From Bacteroidales bacterium (GTDB lineage: Bacteria; Bacteroidota; Bacteroidia; Bacteroidales; BM520): DNA of 26,383 nucleotides. Both the position numbers and the translations under genes were made by a program. This document shows positions 5,875 through 14,120 of the stretch, piece by piece. Each line of letters opens with the position of its first letter. Within the stretch, counting starts at the first letter, position 1. Location: positions 1-26,383 of the forward strand of contig JAQVPY010000004.1 of the NCBI GenBank assembly GCA_028701815.1, read 5' to 3'. The notes below the pieces were generated by a model, which worked only from the letters and a program-made list of their open reading frames with translations, had not been told where the DNA came from and searched no databases.

Positions 5875-8511
5875 ATGCAGATAGCTTCAAAGTACGACCC
5901 GTCTCAAGTAGAAGACAAATGGTATAAATATTGGAATGACAACGGATTCTTTTCCTCAAAACCCGATAATAGAAAACCTTATACTATAGTTATCCCGCCG
6001 CCAAATGTTACCGGCGTCCTTCACATGGGACACATGCTTAACAATACTATCCAGGATGTACTCGTGCGTCGCAAAAGGATGCAGGGCTTTAATGCTCTCT
6101 GGGTGCCCGGCACCGACCACGCATCTATCGCTACAGAAGCTAAAGTTGTGGGGATGCTGAAAGAAAAAGGTATCAAAAAAGCCGACATCTCTCGCGACGA
6201 GTTTATGAACTACGCATGGCTGTGGAAAGAAAAACACGGCGGAATCATATTGCAACAACTTAGAAAACTCGGAGCATCCTGCGACTGGAGCAGGACTAAG
6301 TTTACGATGGACCCTACAATGTACGAATCGGTTATAGATGTGTTTATCGACCTGTATAATAAAGGTCTTATCTACCGCGGCGTGAGAATGGTCAACTGGG
6401 ACCCCGTAGCCCTTACCGCCGTCTCCGACGAAGAAGTTATCTACGAAGAACAACACGCGAAACTTTACTACCTTAGATATAAGATAGTGGGAGAGGATAA
6501 CGGCTGGGTGACTATCGCTACAACCCGTCCGGAGACAATCCTCGGAGATACCGCAGTGTGCGTCAATCCTAATGACGAGAGGTTTACTCACCTGAAAGAC
6601 AAAAAGGTCATCGTCCCGCTTATCAATCGCGAAATCCCAATCATCTTCGACGAATATGTGGATATGGAGTTCGGTACAGGATGCCTGAAAATAACTCCGG
6701 CTCATGACATCAACGACTATAATATCGGTATCAAATATAATCTTCCGTCTATCGATATCCTTAATGATAACGGAACCCTTAATGAAAACGCTCAACTCTA
6801 TGTGGGTAAAGATAGATTCGTCGTCAGAGACGAAATCATCGTCGACCTCGAGAAGAGCGGCAACTTAGTTAAAATCGAACCTTATGTCAATAAGATAGGA
6901 CTGTCTGAACGTTCTCATGCTCCAATTGAGCCGAAACTCTCAATGCAGTGGTTTATGAAGATGAAAGAACTTGCAAAACCCGCCCTCGAAGTCGTCGAAA
7001 ACGATACCGTAAAATTTCATCCCGCCAAGTTTAAAAACACATATAGATACTGGATGGAAAACGTTAAGGACTGGTGTATAAGCCGTCAGCTCTGGTGGGG
7101 ACAGCGTATACCAGTATATTATCTTCCTGACAACACTATGGTGGTAGCTAAATCCCGTGAAGAGGCTTTTGAAAAGGTCGTAAAAGAACTAAAAAGAACC
7201 GATGTGAACATAGAACAACTTCGACAAGAAGAAGACGTCCTCGACACTTGGTTTTCCTCATGGCTGTGGCCTATTTCCGTTTTCGACGGCATCAGAAATC
7301 CTGAAAACAAAGAAATTAAGTATTATTATCCCACTAACGATTTGATATCTGCTCCCGACATACTATTCTTCTGGATAGCAAGGATGATTATGGCTGGACT
7401 GGAATATCGTCACGAAGTACCGTTCCACAATGTGTATATCACCGGCGTAGTTAGAGATAAATTAGGAAGAAAGATGTCGAAATCGCTCGGCAACTCCCCC
7501 GACCTTTTGGAACTCATCAAAGAATTCGGCTCAGACGGTGTCCGCGCAGGCATGCTCTTCACATCTCCGGCAGGCAACGATCTGCCGTTCGACGAATCTC
7601 TTTGCGAACAGGGTAGAAACTTCTCAAATAAGATATGGAACGCATTACGTCTCGTTAAGGGCTGGAATGTGGATGACAACATTCCTCAACCGGAATATGC
7701 CAGCGTTGCTGCGACATGGATGTATGTAAAGATCAATGAGACGATAGAAAGGCTCGACAATCAATTTGCCGACTATCGTATTTCCGAAGCTCTGATGACT
7801 GTTTACAAACTCATCTGGGACGATTTTTGCTCGTGGCTGCTCGAAATAGTTAAGCCGCCTTATGGTGAGCCTATAGACGGAAAAACTTATTCTGAGGTGG
7901 TGTCTTTCTTTGAAAAGCTCATGCAACTTCTTCATCCATTCATGCCTTTTGTTACGGAAGAAATATGGCACAATTTGAAAGACCGTGCAGAAGGGGAGAG
8001 CATCATGATTTCCAAGATGCCTGAATCCAAGGCTTGCAACAAAAAGGTCATATCTCAGTTCGACAATGCTATGGATGTTATTATGGCTATCCGTACTATG
8101 CGGCTTGAAAAGAACATCCCGCAAAAAGAAAAGATCTCTTTATATATAAAGAAAAACAACAACGGGCAACCGGATGTTACTTTCGATAGCGTAGTAGCTA
8201 AGTTGACAAATCTCGAGCAGATTTCATACGTCGACAACAAAGTTGAGGGCGCATTGAGCTTTATCATCGGAACCACAGAGTTTTATGTTCCGGCGCCATC
8301 AAGTATCAATGTTGAAGCAGAACTTGAGAAACTAAACGCCGACCTCGAATATATGCGCGGTTTCCTGATATCCGTTGACAAAAAACTTTCCAATGAACGT
8401 TTTGTCTCTAACGCTCCGGAGAAAGTCGTTGAGATAGAAAAGAAAAAGAAAGCCGATGCTGAAGAAAAAATCGCAGTTATCTTAGAACAGATTAAAGCAT
8501 TAAAGCAATAG
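5875..8511 (+). CDS. valS: Valine--tRNA ligase
   Basis: Class I aminoacyl-tRNA synthetase that charges tRNA-Val; 878 residues, normal for the family. The HIGH motif appears as HMGH (50-53) after PPPNVTGVL, and the KMSKS motif is exact at 533-537. Between them lies the CP1 editing domain, with the TTRPETILGDTAVCVNP stretch that clears mischarged threonine. An anticodon-binding helical domain follows, and the C-terminal 60 or so residues form the Lys/Glu-rich coiled coil that grips tRNA. It has its own promoter directly upstream. Confidence 0.97.
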   Translation: MQIASKYDPSQVEDKWYKYWNDNGFFSSKPDNRKPYTIVIPPPNVTGVLHMGHMLNNTIQDVLVRRKRMQGFNALWVPGTDHASIATEAKVVGMLKEKGIKKADISRDEFMNYAWLWKEKHGGIILQQLRKLGASCDWSRTKFTMDPTMYESVIDVFIDLYNKGLIYRGVRMVNWDPVALTAVSDEEVIYEEQHAKLYYLRYKIVGEDNGWVTIATTRPETILGDTAVCVNPNDERFTHLKDKKVIVPLINREIPIIFDEYVDMEFGTGCLKITPAHDINDYNIGIKYNLPSIDILNDNGTLNENAQLYVGKDRFVVRDEIIVDLEKSGNLVKIEPYVNKIGLSERSHAPIEPKLSMQWFMKMKELAKPALEVVENDTVKFHPAKFKNTYRYWMENVKDWCISRQLWWGQRIPVYYLPDNTMVVAKSREEAFEKVVKELKRTDVNIEQLRQEEDVLDTWFSSWLWPISVFDGIRNPENKEIKYYYPTNDLISAPDILFFWIARMIMAGLEYRHEVPFHNVYITGVVRDKLGRKMSKSLGNSPDLLELIKEFGSDGVRAGMLFTSPAGNDLPFDESLCEQGRNFSNKIWNALRLVKGWNVDDNIPQPEYASVAATWMYVKINETIERLDNQFADYRISEALMTVYKLIWDDFCSWLLEIVKPPYGEPIDGKTYSEVVSFFEKLMQLLHPFMPFVTEEIWHNLKDRAEGESIMISKMPESKACNKKVISQFDNAMDVIMAIRTMRLEKNIPQKEKISLYIKKNNNGQPDVTFDSVVAKLTNLEQISYVDNKVEGALSFIIGTTEFYVPAPSSINVEAELEKLNADLEYMRGFLISVDKKLSNERFVSNAPEKVVEIEKKKKADAEEKIAVILEQIKALKQ

Positions 8512-8557
8512 ACGAAGTTTTTTTAAGTAAAAATGTTGGTAGTATCAAAAAAAATAC

Positions 8558-8565
8558 TACTTTTG
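8558..8565 (+). promoter_or_regulatory. Promoter of the tRNA-Ser/tRNA-Pro pair, TTG-N19-TACTTTTG
   Basis: TACTTTTG (8558-8565) is preceded by TTG at 8536-8538 with the exact 19-base spacing. The tRNA-Ser starts 35 bases downstream. The two tRNA genes are separated by eight bases and must share this promoter. Confidence 0.75.
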
Positions 8566-8600
8566 CAAACCGTTTCAAAACGGATAGTTCATTGACGACC

Positions 8601-8687
8601 GGAGAGGTGGGTGAGTGGCTGAAACCAACAGTTTGCTAAACTGTCGTACTCGAAAGGGTACCGGGGGTTCGAATCCCCCCTTCTCCG
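8601..8687 (+). tRNA. tRNA-Ser (anticodon GCU)
   Basis: Acceptor GGAGAGG (8601-8607) pairs with CTTCTCC (8680-8686), with one G-U pair. The anticodon stem ACAGT/ACTGT encloses TTGCTAA, giving GCU, which reads AGC and AGU. A long class II variable arm (GTACTCGAAAGGGTAC region) and the T-loop TTCGAAT are present. CCA is not encoded. Confidence 0.95.
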
Positions 8688-8695
8688 CAATACCA

Positions 8696-8770
8696 CGGGG
8701 TATAGCGTAGTCCGGCTATCGCGCCTGCTTTGGGAGCAGGAGGTCGCAGGTTCAAATCCTGCTACCCCGA
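8696..8770 (+). tRNA. tRNA-Pro (anticodon UGG)
   Basis: Acceptor CGGGGTA (8696-8702) pairs exactly with TACCCCG (8763-8769). The anticodon stem CCTGC/GCAGG encloses TTTGGGA, giving UGG. The T-arm GCAGG-TTCAAAT-CCTGC is perfect. CCA is not encoded. A T-run (8772-8777) directly after the gene may help end transcription. Confidence 0.95.
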
Positions 8771-8813
8771 CTTTTTTCCACATTTCTTCTTTTTATCTAC
8801 TTCTGAAAACAAA

Positions 8814-8926
8814 ATGCGAGAGATCATTATTTCCGGACAAAAAAAGGCATAATAACTGCCGAAGACAAACTATATGCAATTATCCTTGCTTTAGCCAATG
8901 ATGAACCTCTTTCAAAAATATTATGA
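8814..8926 (+). other. Possible short frameshifted reading frame with an A-AAA-AAG heptamer
   Basis: An ATG at 8814 opens a 12-codon frame (MREIIISGQKKA, stop at 8850). In the -1 frame after the A7 run at 8839-8845 the reading continues GIITAEDKLYAIILALA... to a TGA at 8924-8926, giving a 37-residue product if ribosomes slip. The codons at the run are CAA-AAA-AAG, containing the classical A-AAA-AAG slippery heptamer. The -1 stretch has protein-like composition. It may equally be a decayed gene fragment or chance. No promoter or Shine-Dalgarno sequence is visible before it. Confidence 0.25.
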
Positions 8927-8944
8927 TAATTAAGAAAAATCACC

Positions 8945-8952
8945 TACCTTTG
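8945..8952 (+). promoter_or_regulatory. Putative -7 element (TACCTTTG) for the DUF3127-speB operon
   Basis: TACCTTTG matches TAnnTTTG and lies 31 bases before the DUF3127 ATG. No TTG is present at the 19-base spacing. The next two genes follow within 10 bases each, so this probably drives all three. Confidence 0.6.
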
Positions 8953-8983
8953 TATTTTATAATTAAAAATACAAATAAACGCT

Positions 8984-9406
8984 ATGCAACTGACAGCTAA
9001 ACTCATAGACATTTTGCCCGTACAAACAGGCGAAGGAAAAAACGGCACATGGAAGAAACAAACTATAATTCTTGAAACTGCCGACAACTACCCTAAAAAG
9101 ATATGTGTGCTTATCTGGGGCGATAAGGCAAGTGAAAATGTTCTGCATATAGGAAATATGCTCACCGTTTCATTCGATATTGAAAGTCGCGAATATAACG
9201 GCAGATGGTACACCGACGTGAAAGCATGGAAGGTGGAACTCGCAGGCGCAGAAGATGTGGCCGGTACAGCTCCAAAACACCCACAACTGCCGATGGGCAA
9301 TTCTAATGTTCAACATACCGAGGGCGCAATAAACGAAATACCGGGATCAGTATTTGATAAAGATGACGTATTCAGCGCCCCGACGATGGAAGACCTTCCT
9401 TTTTAA
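8984..9406 (+). CDS. DUF3127 domain-containing protein (OB-fold-like)
   Basis: A 140-residue protein of the Bacteroidota family DUF3127. Residues 1-85 form a run of short beta-strand-like segments (MQLTAKLIDILPVQTGEG, TIILETADNYPKKICVLIWG, YNGRWYTDVKAWKVE) compatible with a single-strand-binding OB fold. A low-complexity linker follows, and the chain ends in SAPTMEDLPF. That terminus resembles the acidic, Pro-Phe-ending tip of bacterial SSB, which recruits repair enzymes. Function is not established; nucleic-acid binding is inference. It is the first gene of a three-gene run with agmatinase (10-base gap). Confidence 0.8.
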   Translation: MQLTAKLIDILPVQTGEGKNGTWKKQTIILETADNYPKKICVLIWGDKASENVLHIGNMLTVSFDIESREYNGRWYTDVKAWKVELAGAEDVAGTAPKHPQLPMGNSNVQHTEGAINEIPGSVFDKDDVFSAPTMEDLPF

Positions 9407-9416
9407 TCAGTAGGAG

Positions 9417-10292
9417 ATGAGTTATACTAGCTATGTTTCTTACGGGGGACTTGAGCCCGAATATACAGAATATCAATCTTCTGATATTGTCATCATACCG
9501 GTTCCGTACGACGGCACAAGCACTTGGGTGAAAGGTGCCGACAAAGGTCCCGCCGCTCTACTCGAAGCTTCCGCCAATATGGAACTCTACGATATAGAGA
9601 CCGATAGCGAAGTGTATGAACACGGTATTCATACCATGAACCCACTCGACGATTGCGAAACTCCGGAAGAAGTCGCCACGAAACTGAAGCCCATCATGGA
9701 AAAAGTCTTCGCAGACAATAAGTTTCCCGTAGTAATCGGGGGTGAACACTCCGTAAGCATCGGCGCATTTCAGGCGCTGAAAAACTCCTTTAAAGATATC
9801 TCTATTCTCCAATTCGACGCCCACTCGGATATGCGCGATGAATATGAGGACTCGAAATATAACCACGCGTGCGTTATGGCTCGCGCTAAGGAAATATGCC
9901 CCTGTACACAGGTCGGTATCCGCAGCTCCTGCATCGAGGAAAAATCGAATATCGACAAAAATAGAATCTTCTACGCACACGAAATCAAAAAAATCGATCC
10001 CGATATATGGCGCAAAAAAATATTGTCGCAATTGACCGACAATGTCTATATCACTATCGACCTCGACGTGTTCGACCCCGCTTACCTGCCAGCAACGGGA
10101 ACTCCTGAGCCAGACGGCCTGACATACAGAGATGTATTAGATACAATTAAAGCAGTAATTGAGCATAAGAATGTTATTGGCTTCGACGTGGTCGAACTTG
10201 CCCCTAACGAAGATTTTAAAGCTTCCGACTTTCTGGCTGCCAAACTGATTTATCAAATTTTGTCGTATAAATTTAACCTTAAAAATAAATAA
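9417..10292 (+). CDS. speB: Agmatinase (ureohydrolase family)
   Basis: A manganese-dependent enzyme expected to hydrolyse agmatine to putrescine and urea; 291 residues. All six metal ligands of the family are present: His111 in GGEHSVSIG, Asp134, His136 and Asp138 in FDAHSD, and Asp215 and Asp217 in TIDLDVFDP, followed by the substrate-loop PATGTPEP typical of agmatinases. Family members also include arginase and other guanidino hydrolases, so substrate is inferred. The partner gene seven bases downstream encodes a deoxyhypusine-synthase-like enzyme, which supports a role in polyamine metabolism. AGGAG abuts the ATG with no spacer and is unlikely to act as a Shine-Dalgarno sequence. Confidence 0.88.
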   Translation: MSYTSYVSYGGLEPEYTEYQSSDIVIIPVPYDGTSTWVKGADKGPAALLEASANMELYDIETDSEVYEHGIHTMNPLDDCETPEEVATKLKPIMEKVFADNKFPVVIGGEHSVSIGAFQALKNSFKDISILQFDAHSDMRDEYEDSKYNHACVMARAKEICPCTQVGIRSSCIEEKSNIDKNRIFYAHEIKKIDPDIWRKKILSQLTDNVYITIDLDVFDPAYLPATGTPEPDGLTYRDVLDTIKAVIEHKNVIGFDVVELAPNEDFKASDFLAAKLIYQILSYKFNLKNK

Positions 10293-10299
10293 TTTCATC

Positions 10300-11319
10300 A
10301 TGGAAAAAAAAGACCTTTTGAAAGAAACTATTGAACATATCGACATTAAGTCGATAGACTCAACGGGACTGATTAATGCAATGCGTAAAATGTCGTTCAC
10401 CTCTCGTGATACGGCTAATGCTACCGACATTTTTATGAAGATGTTAGGAGAAAAGGATTGTACCAACATCCTTACTATTGCAGGAAGCACAAGTGCTGCC
10501 GGCTGCATGCAGGTTTATGTTGATATGGTTCGTAATAAGATGATAGACGTAGTGGTTTCTACCGGTGCCTCTATTATTGACATGGATTTCTTTGAAGCGA
10601 TAGGCTTTAAACATTACAGGGGTAGTCAGGATGTCCCGGATATGACTCTTCGCAGTCTTTATATCGACAGGATATACGATACTTTTATCGATGAAGAAGA
10701 GTTACAGAATTGCGATGATACAATTGAACTTATCGCAAACGGTCTTGAAAAACGCCCGTACTCTTCAAGAGAATTTATTCATGAAATGGGCAAATGGCTC
10801 GTTAAAAATTCAGTAAAGAAAAACAGCCTGATTCAGACTTGCTACGAATGCGGCGTTCCAATATTCTGCCCCGCATTTACAGATAGCAGTGCCGGTTTCG
10901 GACTTGTTAAACATCAATGGCATAACCCTGATAATCACATGACTATCGACTCTGTCAGAGACTTTATGGAACTGACTATGATAAAGATGCATGCTCCCAC
11001 TACCGGACTGATGATGATCGGCGGCGGCGTTCCTAAAAATTTTGCTCAAGATACTGTCGTCTGCGCCGAAGTCCTCGGACATGAAGTCCCAATGCATAAA
11101 TACGCCGTACAGATAACCGTAGCCGATGTTAGAGATGGCGCCTGCTCATCTTCGACTTTGAAGGAAGCTTGCTCATGGGGCAAAGTCAGCATCGCTGACG
11201 AACAGATGGTATATGCCGAAGCTACTACTGTTATTCCATTAATCGCAAGCTATGCTTACCATAGCGACATCTGGAAAAAACGTGAATATAAAAAATGGGC
11301 TGACCTTTATAAAAAATAG
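10300..11319 (+). CDS. Deoxyhypusine synthase-like / homospermidine synthase-type enzyme
   Basis: A 339-residue member of the deoxyhypusine synthase family, which transfers an NAD-dependently generated aminobutyl group from spermidine to a lysine or an amine. The catalytic lysine is present as Lys295 in CSWGKVS, and the nucleotide-binding stretch near 59-67 (TIAGSTSAAG) and the DSSAGFGLV and GGGVPKNF segments are well kept. Bacteria lack eIF5A, so protein hypusination is not the expected job. Bacterial relatives are known to make homospermidine from putrescine, or have unassigned roles. It follows agmatinase by seven bases, so the putrescine made by that enzyme is a plausible substrate. Confidence 0.85.
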   Translation: MEKKDLLKETIEHIDIKSIDSTGLINAMRKMSFTSRDTANATDIFMKMLGEKDCTNILTIAGSTSAAGCMQVYVDMVRNKMIDVVVSTGASIIDMDFFEAIGFKHYRGSQDVPDMTLRSLYIDRIYDTFIDEEELQNCDDTIELIANGLEKRPYSSREFIHEMGKWLVKNSVKKNSLIQTCYECGVPIFCPAFTDSSAGFGLVKHQWHNPDNHMTIDSVRDFMELTMIKMHAPTTGLMMIGGGVPKNFAQDTVVCAEVLGHEVPMHKYAVQITVADVRDGACSSSTLKEACSWGKVSIADEQMVYAEATTVIPLIASYAYHSDIWKKREYKKWADLYKK

Positions 11320-11340
11320 TGGCAGATATATAAACATGAT

Positions 11341-11374
11341 AAAAAAAGCTCCGATAAAATCGGAGCTTTTTTTT
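11341..11374. terminator. Bidirectional intrinsic terminator
   Basis: GCTCCGAT (11348-11355) and ATCGGAGC (11359-11366) form an 8-bp stem with a 3-base loop, preceded by seven A and followed by eight T, so it works as a terminator in both directions. It closes the polyamine operon on the plus strand and the WYL-Sel1 operon on the minus strand. Confidence 0.92.
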
Positions 11375-11404
11375 ATGCACAACTGTTTGGGTTAACTTCG
11401 GCTT

Positions 11405-13153
11405 CTAAAACTTAATACCTTTATATTCGCCTTGCCTTAAAATCTGAGAAGCCTCCCACGAGCCGAAATAATAAGCCATCTGAAAATAATGTCTCGCTTC
11501 TTCCAATTCATTTAAATTGACGAGTAAATGCTTGGCATAAATGAGCATCGCCTCCATATCTAAATCGTCATTAATTGCAGTATGTATTAGCGCATTTGCT
11601 ACGGTATATGAGACATACGATTCAGAACTAATATCATTAAAATCGGGTTGCGCAGCATAGTGGGGGTATTCGTTGTAAATACTCTCCACATAATAAGCTA
11701 AAATATTTGACGATAGATGGTTGCCGACAACCTTCTCATACACTATATCTGCCTTTTGCCTTGCACCTTCTTCCAATAATTTCTGATACAACTTACCCAT
11801 GCAGTTTCCAATATTATTCGTCTCCCCATCCGTATAATAAAATTCGGCTTGGTCTAAACCTTTGTTATCACAATATAATCCCATATAGTAATAACAATAG
11901 TAGTCCTCATGTTCTATTCCATCTTTCCAAAATTGCCAAAAATCTTCTTTTTCATCTACTGCCTCTCCGAAAATATCATAATCATTAATATAATCTCGAT
12001 ACAGATAATACAATTGACCCAATTCTGCATAAGATTTTTCTTCTCCGTTTTCTATTGCTTTTTTATAAGTACAAATGGCTTCATTTAAGAAGGCTTGTCC
12101 CTTCTTATTATAAACCCCCTCATAACATGCCGACGTTTGCAAAGCCTTGCCTTTGCAAACATCCCATCCACCTTTATCATACCAATAGACAGCCTGATCA
12201 AAACACGCCTCCTTATTCCGATAATATTTATGCATGTAATAGTCTCCCAGCATCTTACATGATTTTACGACGAATTGATGATACCCGACAGCCGGTTTTT
12301 CCAGCCATTTCTCAACGGATTTTTTAAACCAGATAGCAGCCTCTTCATAGTCGCACGCTCCATCTATCATGCCATAATAATAAATAAGACCGATCCGATA
12401 TGCGGCTTCTCTTTCTCCTTGCTTGTATGCGTGCTCATAATATTTTACCGCCTTAAGTTTTAACTCCTCATCGTCCGAATCTTCTCCTTCATCCCATATT
12501 TCTTCTGCCTTTTGAAAATTCTTGTTGACTAAGTCCCCATTTTCATCTTCTTCATAGCCTTCCCCACATGGCGACCAATCATCGCAAAATTCGATCTCTT
12601 CCTCTGTTTCAATATTCTCTGCAACAGCAGTATCGGAAAATGCCGATGCAGATGTAGCTTCATCATTATCATCTATGTCATCGTCATAGTCATCGTCATA
12701 GTCATCATCATCATCGTTATCTTTCCCATTATCGGCCTCTTCTTCCAATAAACTGTCAATACCAATCAAAAGATGCTTTGCATCTTCATATTGTTCAGCA
12801 ATGCCTTCCAATAATTTTTTTGCATAGCATAAATCCTGCTCCACACACACACCGTCGACATAAAAGACTGCCAGCAAATAAATACCTTTTATCCAATTAT
12901 CGGCTGAAGCTTCTGTCGCATATTTAAATGCAAGCGTATAATCATTTTCAACGCCCTTGCCGTAATAATAGATGTCTGCGAGAAAAGCAGCCGCACATTT
13001 ATCTCCGCCATCATACGCCTTCTGAAGCCAATATAGGGCCTTGGCATATTCTTCCTCCTTGTCGTTTTTTAAATATGTAATGCCTGCTTTTCTTTGAGCA
13101 GTAATATTTCCTGCTTTTGCGAGGTTGAGTATTTCTTCAAACGTATTTTCCAT
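11405..13153 (-). CDS. Sel1-like repeat (TPR-type) protein with a polyacidic tract
   Basis: A 582-residue cytoplasmic-looking protein without a signal peptide. Residues 1-130 hold about three Sel1-like repeats (for example AAFLADIYYYGKGVENDYTLAFKYA). A strongly acidic low-complexity segment follows at roughly 137-165, rich in Asp with interspersed Tyr. After a second acidic, Glu-rich region, more degenerate Sel1/TPR units continue to the end (AAYRIGLIYYYG..., ARHYFQMAYYFGSWEASQIL). Such solenoids usually bind partner proteins; no catalytic motif is visible. The start is the ATG at 13153; an upstream in-frame TTG (13159) is less likely. It starts 31 bases after the WYL regulator stop, so the two are probably one operon. 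Confidence 0.75.
   Translation of the reverse strand: MENTFEEILNLAKAGNITAQRKAGITYLKNDKEEEYAKALYWLQKAYDGGDKCAAAFLADIYYYGKGVENDYTLAFKYATEASADNWIKGIYLLAVFYVDGVCVEQDLCYAKKLLEGIAEQYEDAKHLLIGIDSLLEEEADNGKDNDDDDDYDDDYDDDIDDNDEATSASAFSDTAVAENIETEEEIEFCDDWSPCGEGYEEDENGDLVNKNFQKAEEIWDEGEDSDDEELKLKAVKYYEHAYKQGEREAAYRIGLIYYYGMIDGACDYEEAAIWFKKSVEKWLEKPAVGYHQFVVKSCKMLGDYYMHKYYRNKEACFDQAVYWYDKGGWDVCKGKALQTSACYEGVYNKKGQAFLNEAICTYKKAIENGEEKSYAELGQLYYLYRDYINDYDIFGEAVDEKEDFWQFWKDGIEHEDYYCYYYMGLYCDNKGLDQAEFYYTDGETNNIGNCMGKLYQKLLEEGARQKADIVYEKVVGNHLSSNILAYYVESIYNEYPHYAAQPDFNDISSESYVSYTVANALIHTAINDDLDMEAMLIYAKHLLVNLNELEEARHYFQMAYYFGSWEASQILRQGEYKGIKF
12677..12710 (-). repeat. 12-nt tandem repeat encoding the acidic tract
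   Basis: On the plus strand GTCATCGTCATA occurs twice in perfect tandem (12677-12700), followed by a partial third copy. On the coding strand this encodes the Tyr-Asp-Asp-Asp units of the Sel1 protein. The array is short and its length is a multiple of three, so slippage would change the protein by whole residues. Confidence 0.7.
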
Positions 13154-13184
13154 AAACAAATTAAGTTAAATGTATTAATAATAA

Positions 13185-14009
13185 CTAAAATAACGCCATC
13201 TGATTGTCGTCGGCAACTTCTTTGGGCTTCGACTTTACTTTAGATTGGGCTTTGGCTTGCGGTTTAACATCCATCGTCTCTTCTTTTTCAGCGGCCGACT
13301 TTTGCTTTTTGTTGGGTTTTTCTGTGGACTCCGCGACTTTTTTTACTGCTTTTTTCTTTTCTTTCTTAGGCTCTTTATACAAGTCCGAATCTGCAGATAA
13401 AGCCGTTGCGAAGAGCTCTTCCATATCTAAACCGTTAGGGAAGATGAATTGTCTGTCACATAACTCAATCTCGCCGATTTTCCCAAGATTAAAGAATTTA
13501 TATACCTCACCCTCAAAACGACAAAGCAGCGTCCACCCGTCGCCTGAAAACCTTATACCATAAGGCTCTGCATTATTATAGGCAAATTCACTGTATTTAA
13601 AATTGATGATGTCGCCCTGCTGAATAATCGCAGCAAATTCCGTTAACTGCGTTTCAATACCCGAAGTGTCAAACGATACTCGTTTCTGGATATTACGATA
13701 TGATGAAATAAAATTATTGACCGACAACGAAAACAACTGCCATTTGCTCGCATTGCTCTTGTTAGCACGCCCCTTCGGCTTTTCTATGAAATACTTGTTA
13801 GTGACATTATTACATATAATGTTTACTCCCAACTCATTTAAAATATCTTTTCGATGGTTGTGAAAAGTCCTTAAAGGATATTTTTTGTTGTCGCTTATCT
13901 TGTTCTTCGCCCATTCTGTACATATCTCCTTGTAAGATAATCCGCTTTCACCGCTTTGCTTAATGGTGTTTATCAGCCAGCTATATCTTTTCATCAAATC
14001 GTTGTTCAT
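13185..14009 (-). CDS. WYL-domain transcriptional regulator with lysine-rich tail
   Basis: A 274-residue protein. The N-terminus (about 1-75) matches the Bacteroidales WYL-regulator HTH, including PLRTFHNHR at 45-53 followed by an IICNN...YFIE strand pair. Residues about 130-190 match a WYL-type ligand-sensing beta core (INFKYSEF, YGIRFSGDGWTLLCRFEG, FFNLGKIGEIELC), although the usual Arg-rich end is reduced. Residues 211-274 form an unusual Lys-, Glu- and Ala-rich disordered tail, ending QMALF. WYL regulators commonly sense nucleic-acid or nucleotide signals, and some regulate defence or DNA repair. The target here is unknown. It is co-oriented with the Sel1 protein downstream. Confidence 0.78.
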   Translation of the reverse strand: MNNDLMKRYSWLINTIKQSGESGLSYKEICTEWAKNKISDNKKYPLRTFHNHRKDILNELGVNIICNNVTNKYFIEKPKGRANKSNASKWQLFSLSVNNFISSYRNIQKRVSFDTSGIETQLTEFAAIIQQGDIINFKYSEFAYNNAEPYGIRFSGDGWTLLCRFEGEVYKFFNLGKIGEIELCDRQFIFPNGLDMEELFATALSADSDLYKEPKKEKKKAVKKVAESTEKPNKKQKSAAEKEETMDVKPQAKAQSKVKSKPKEVADDNQMALF

Positions 14010-14036
14010 AAATATTTATCTTATTTTTATTATTTA

Positions 14037-14044
14037 CAAAGATA
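14037..14044 (-). promoter_or_regulatory. Putative -7 element (TATCTTTG) for the WYL-Sel1 operon
   Basis: On the minus strand these bases read TATCTTTG, 27 bases upstream of the WYL regulator ATG. No TTG sits at the ideal spacing. Confidence 0.55.
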
Positions 14045-14120
14045 ATATCTATATGCCAATAAATGGCACACAGCTAAAATAATTTATCAACAGATTGAAG
14101 ATTGTAGGGTAGCGTGTCTG

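Noticed and set aside
5956..6795. Long open frame (279 codons) antisense to valS
   Set aside because: No domain or export signal, lies entirely inside valS, and is explained by codon bias of the real gene.
9412..9416. AGGAG before speB as Shine-Dalgarno
   Set aside because: It touches the ATG with no spacer, so it cannot place the ribosome properly; most genes in this window lack such sites.
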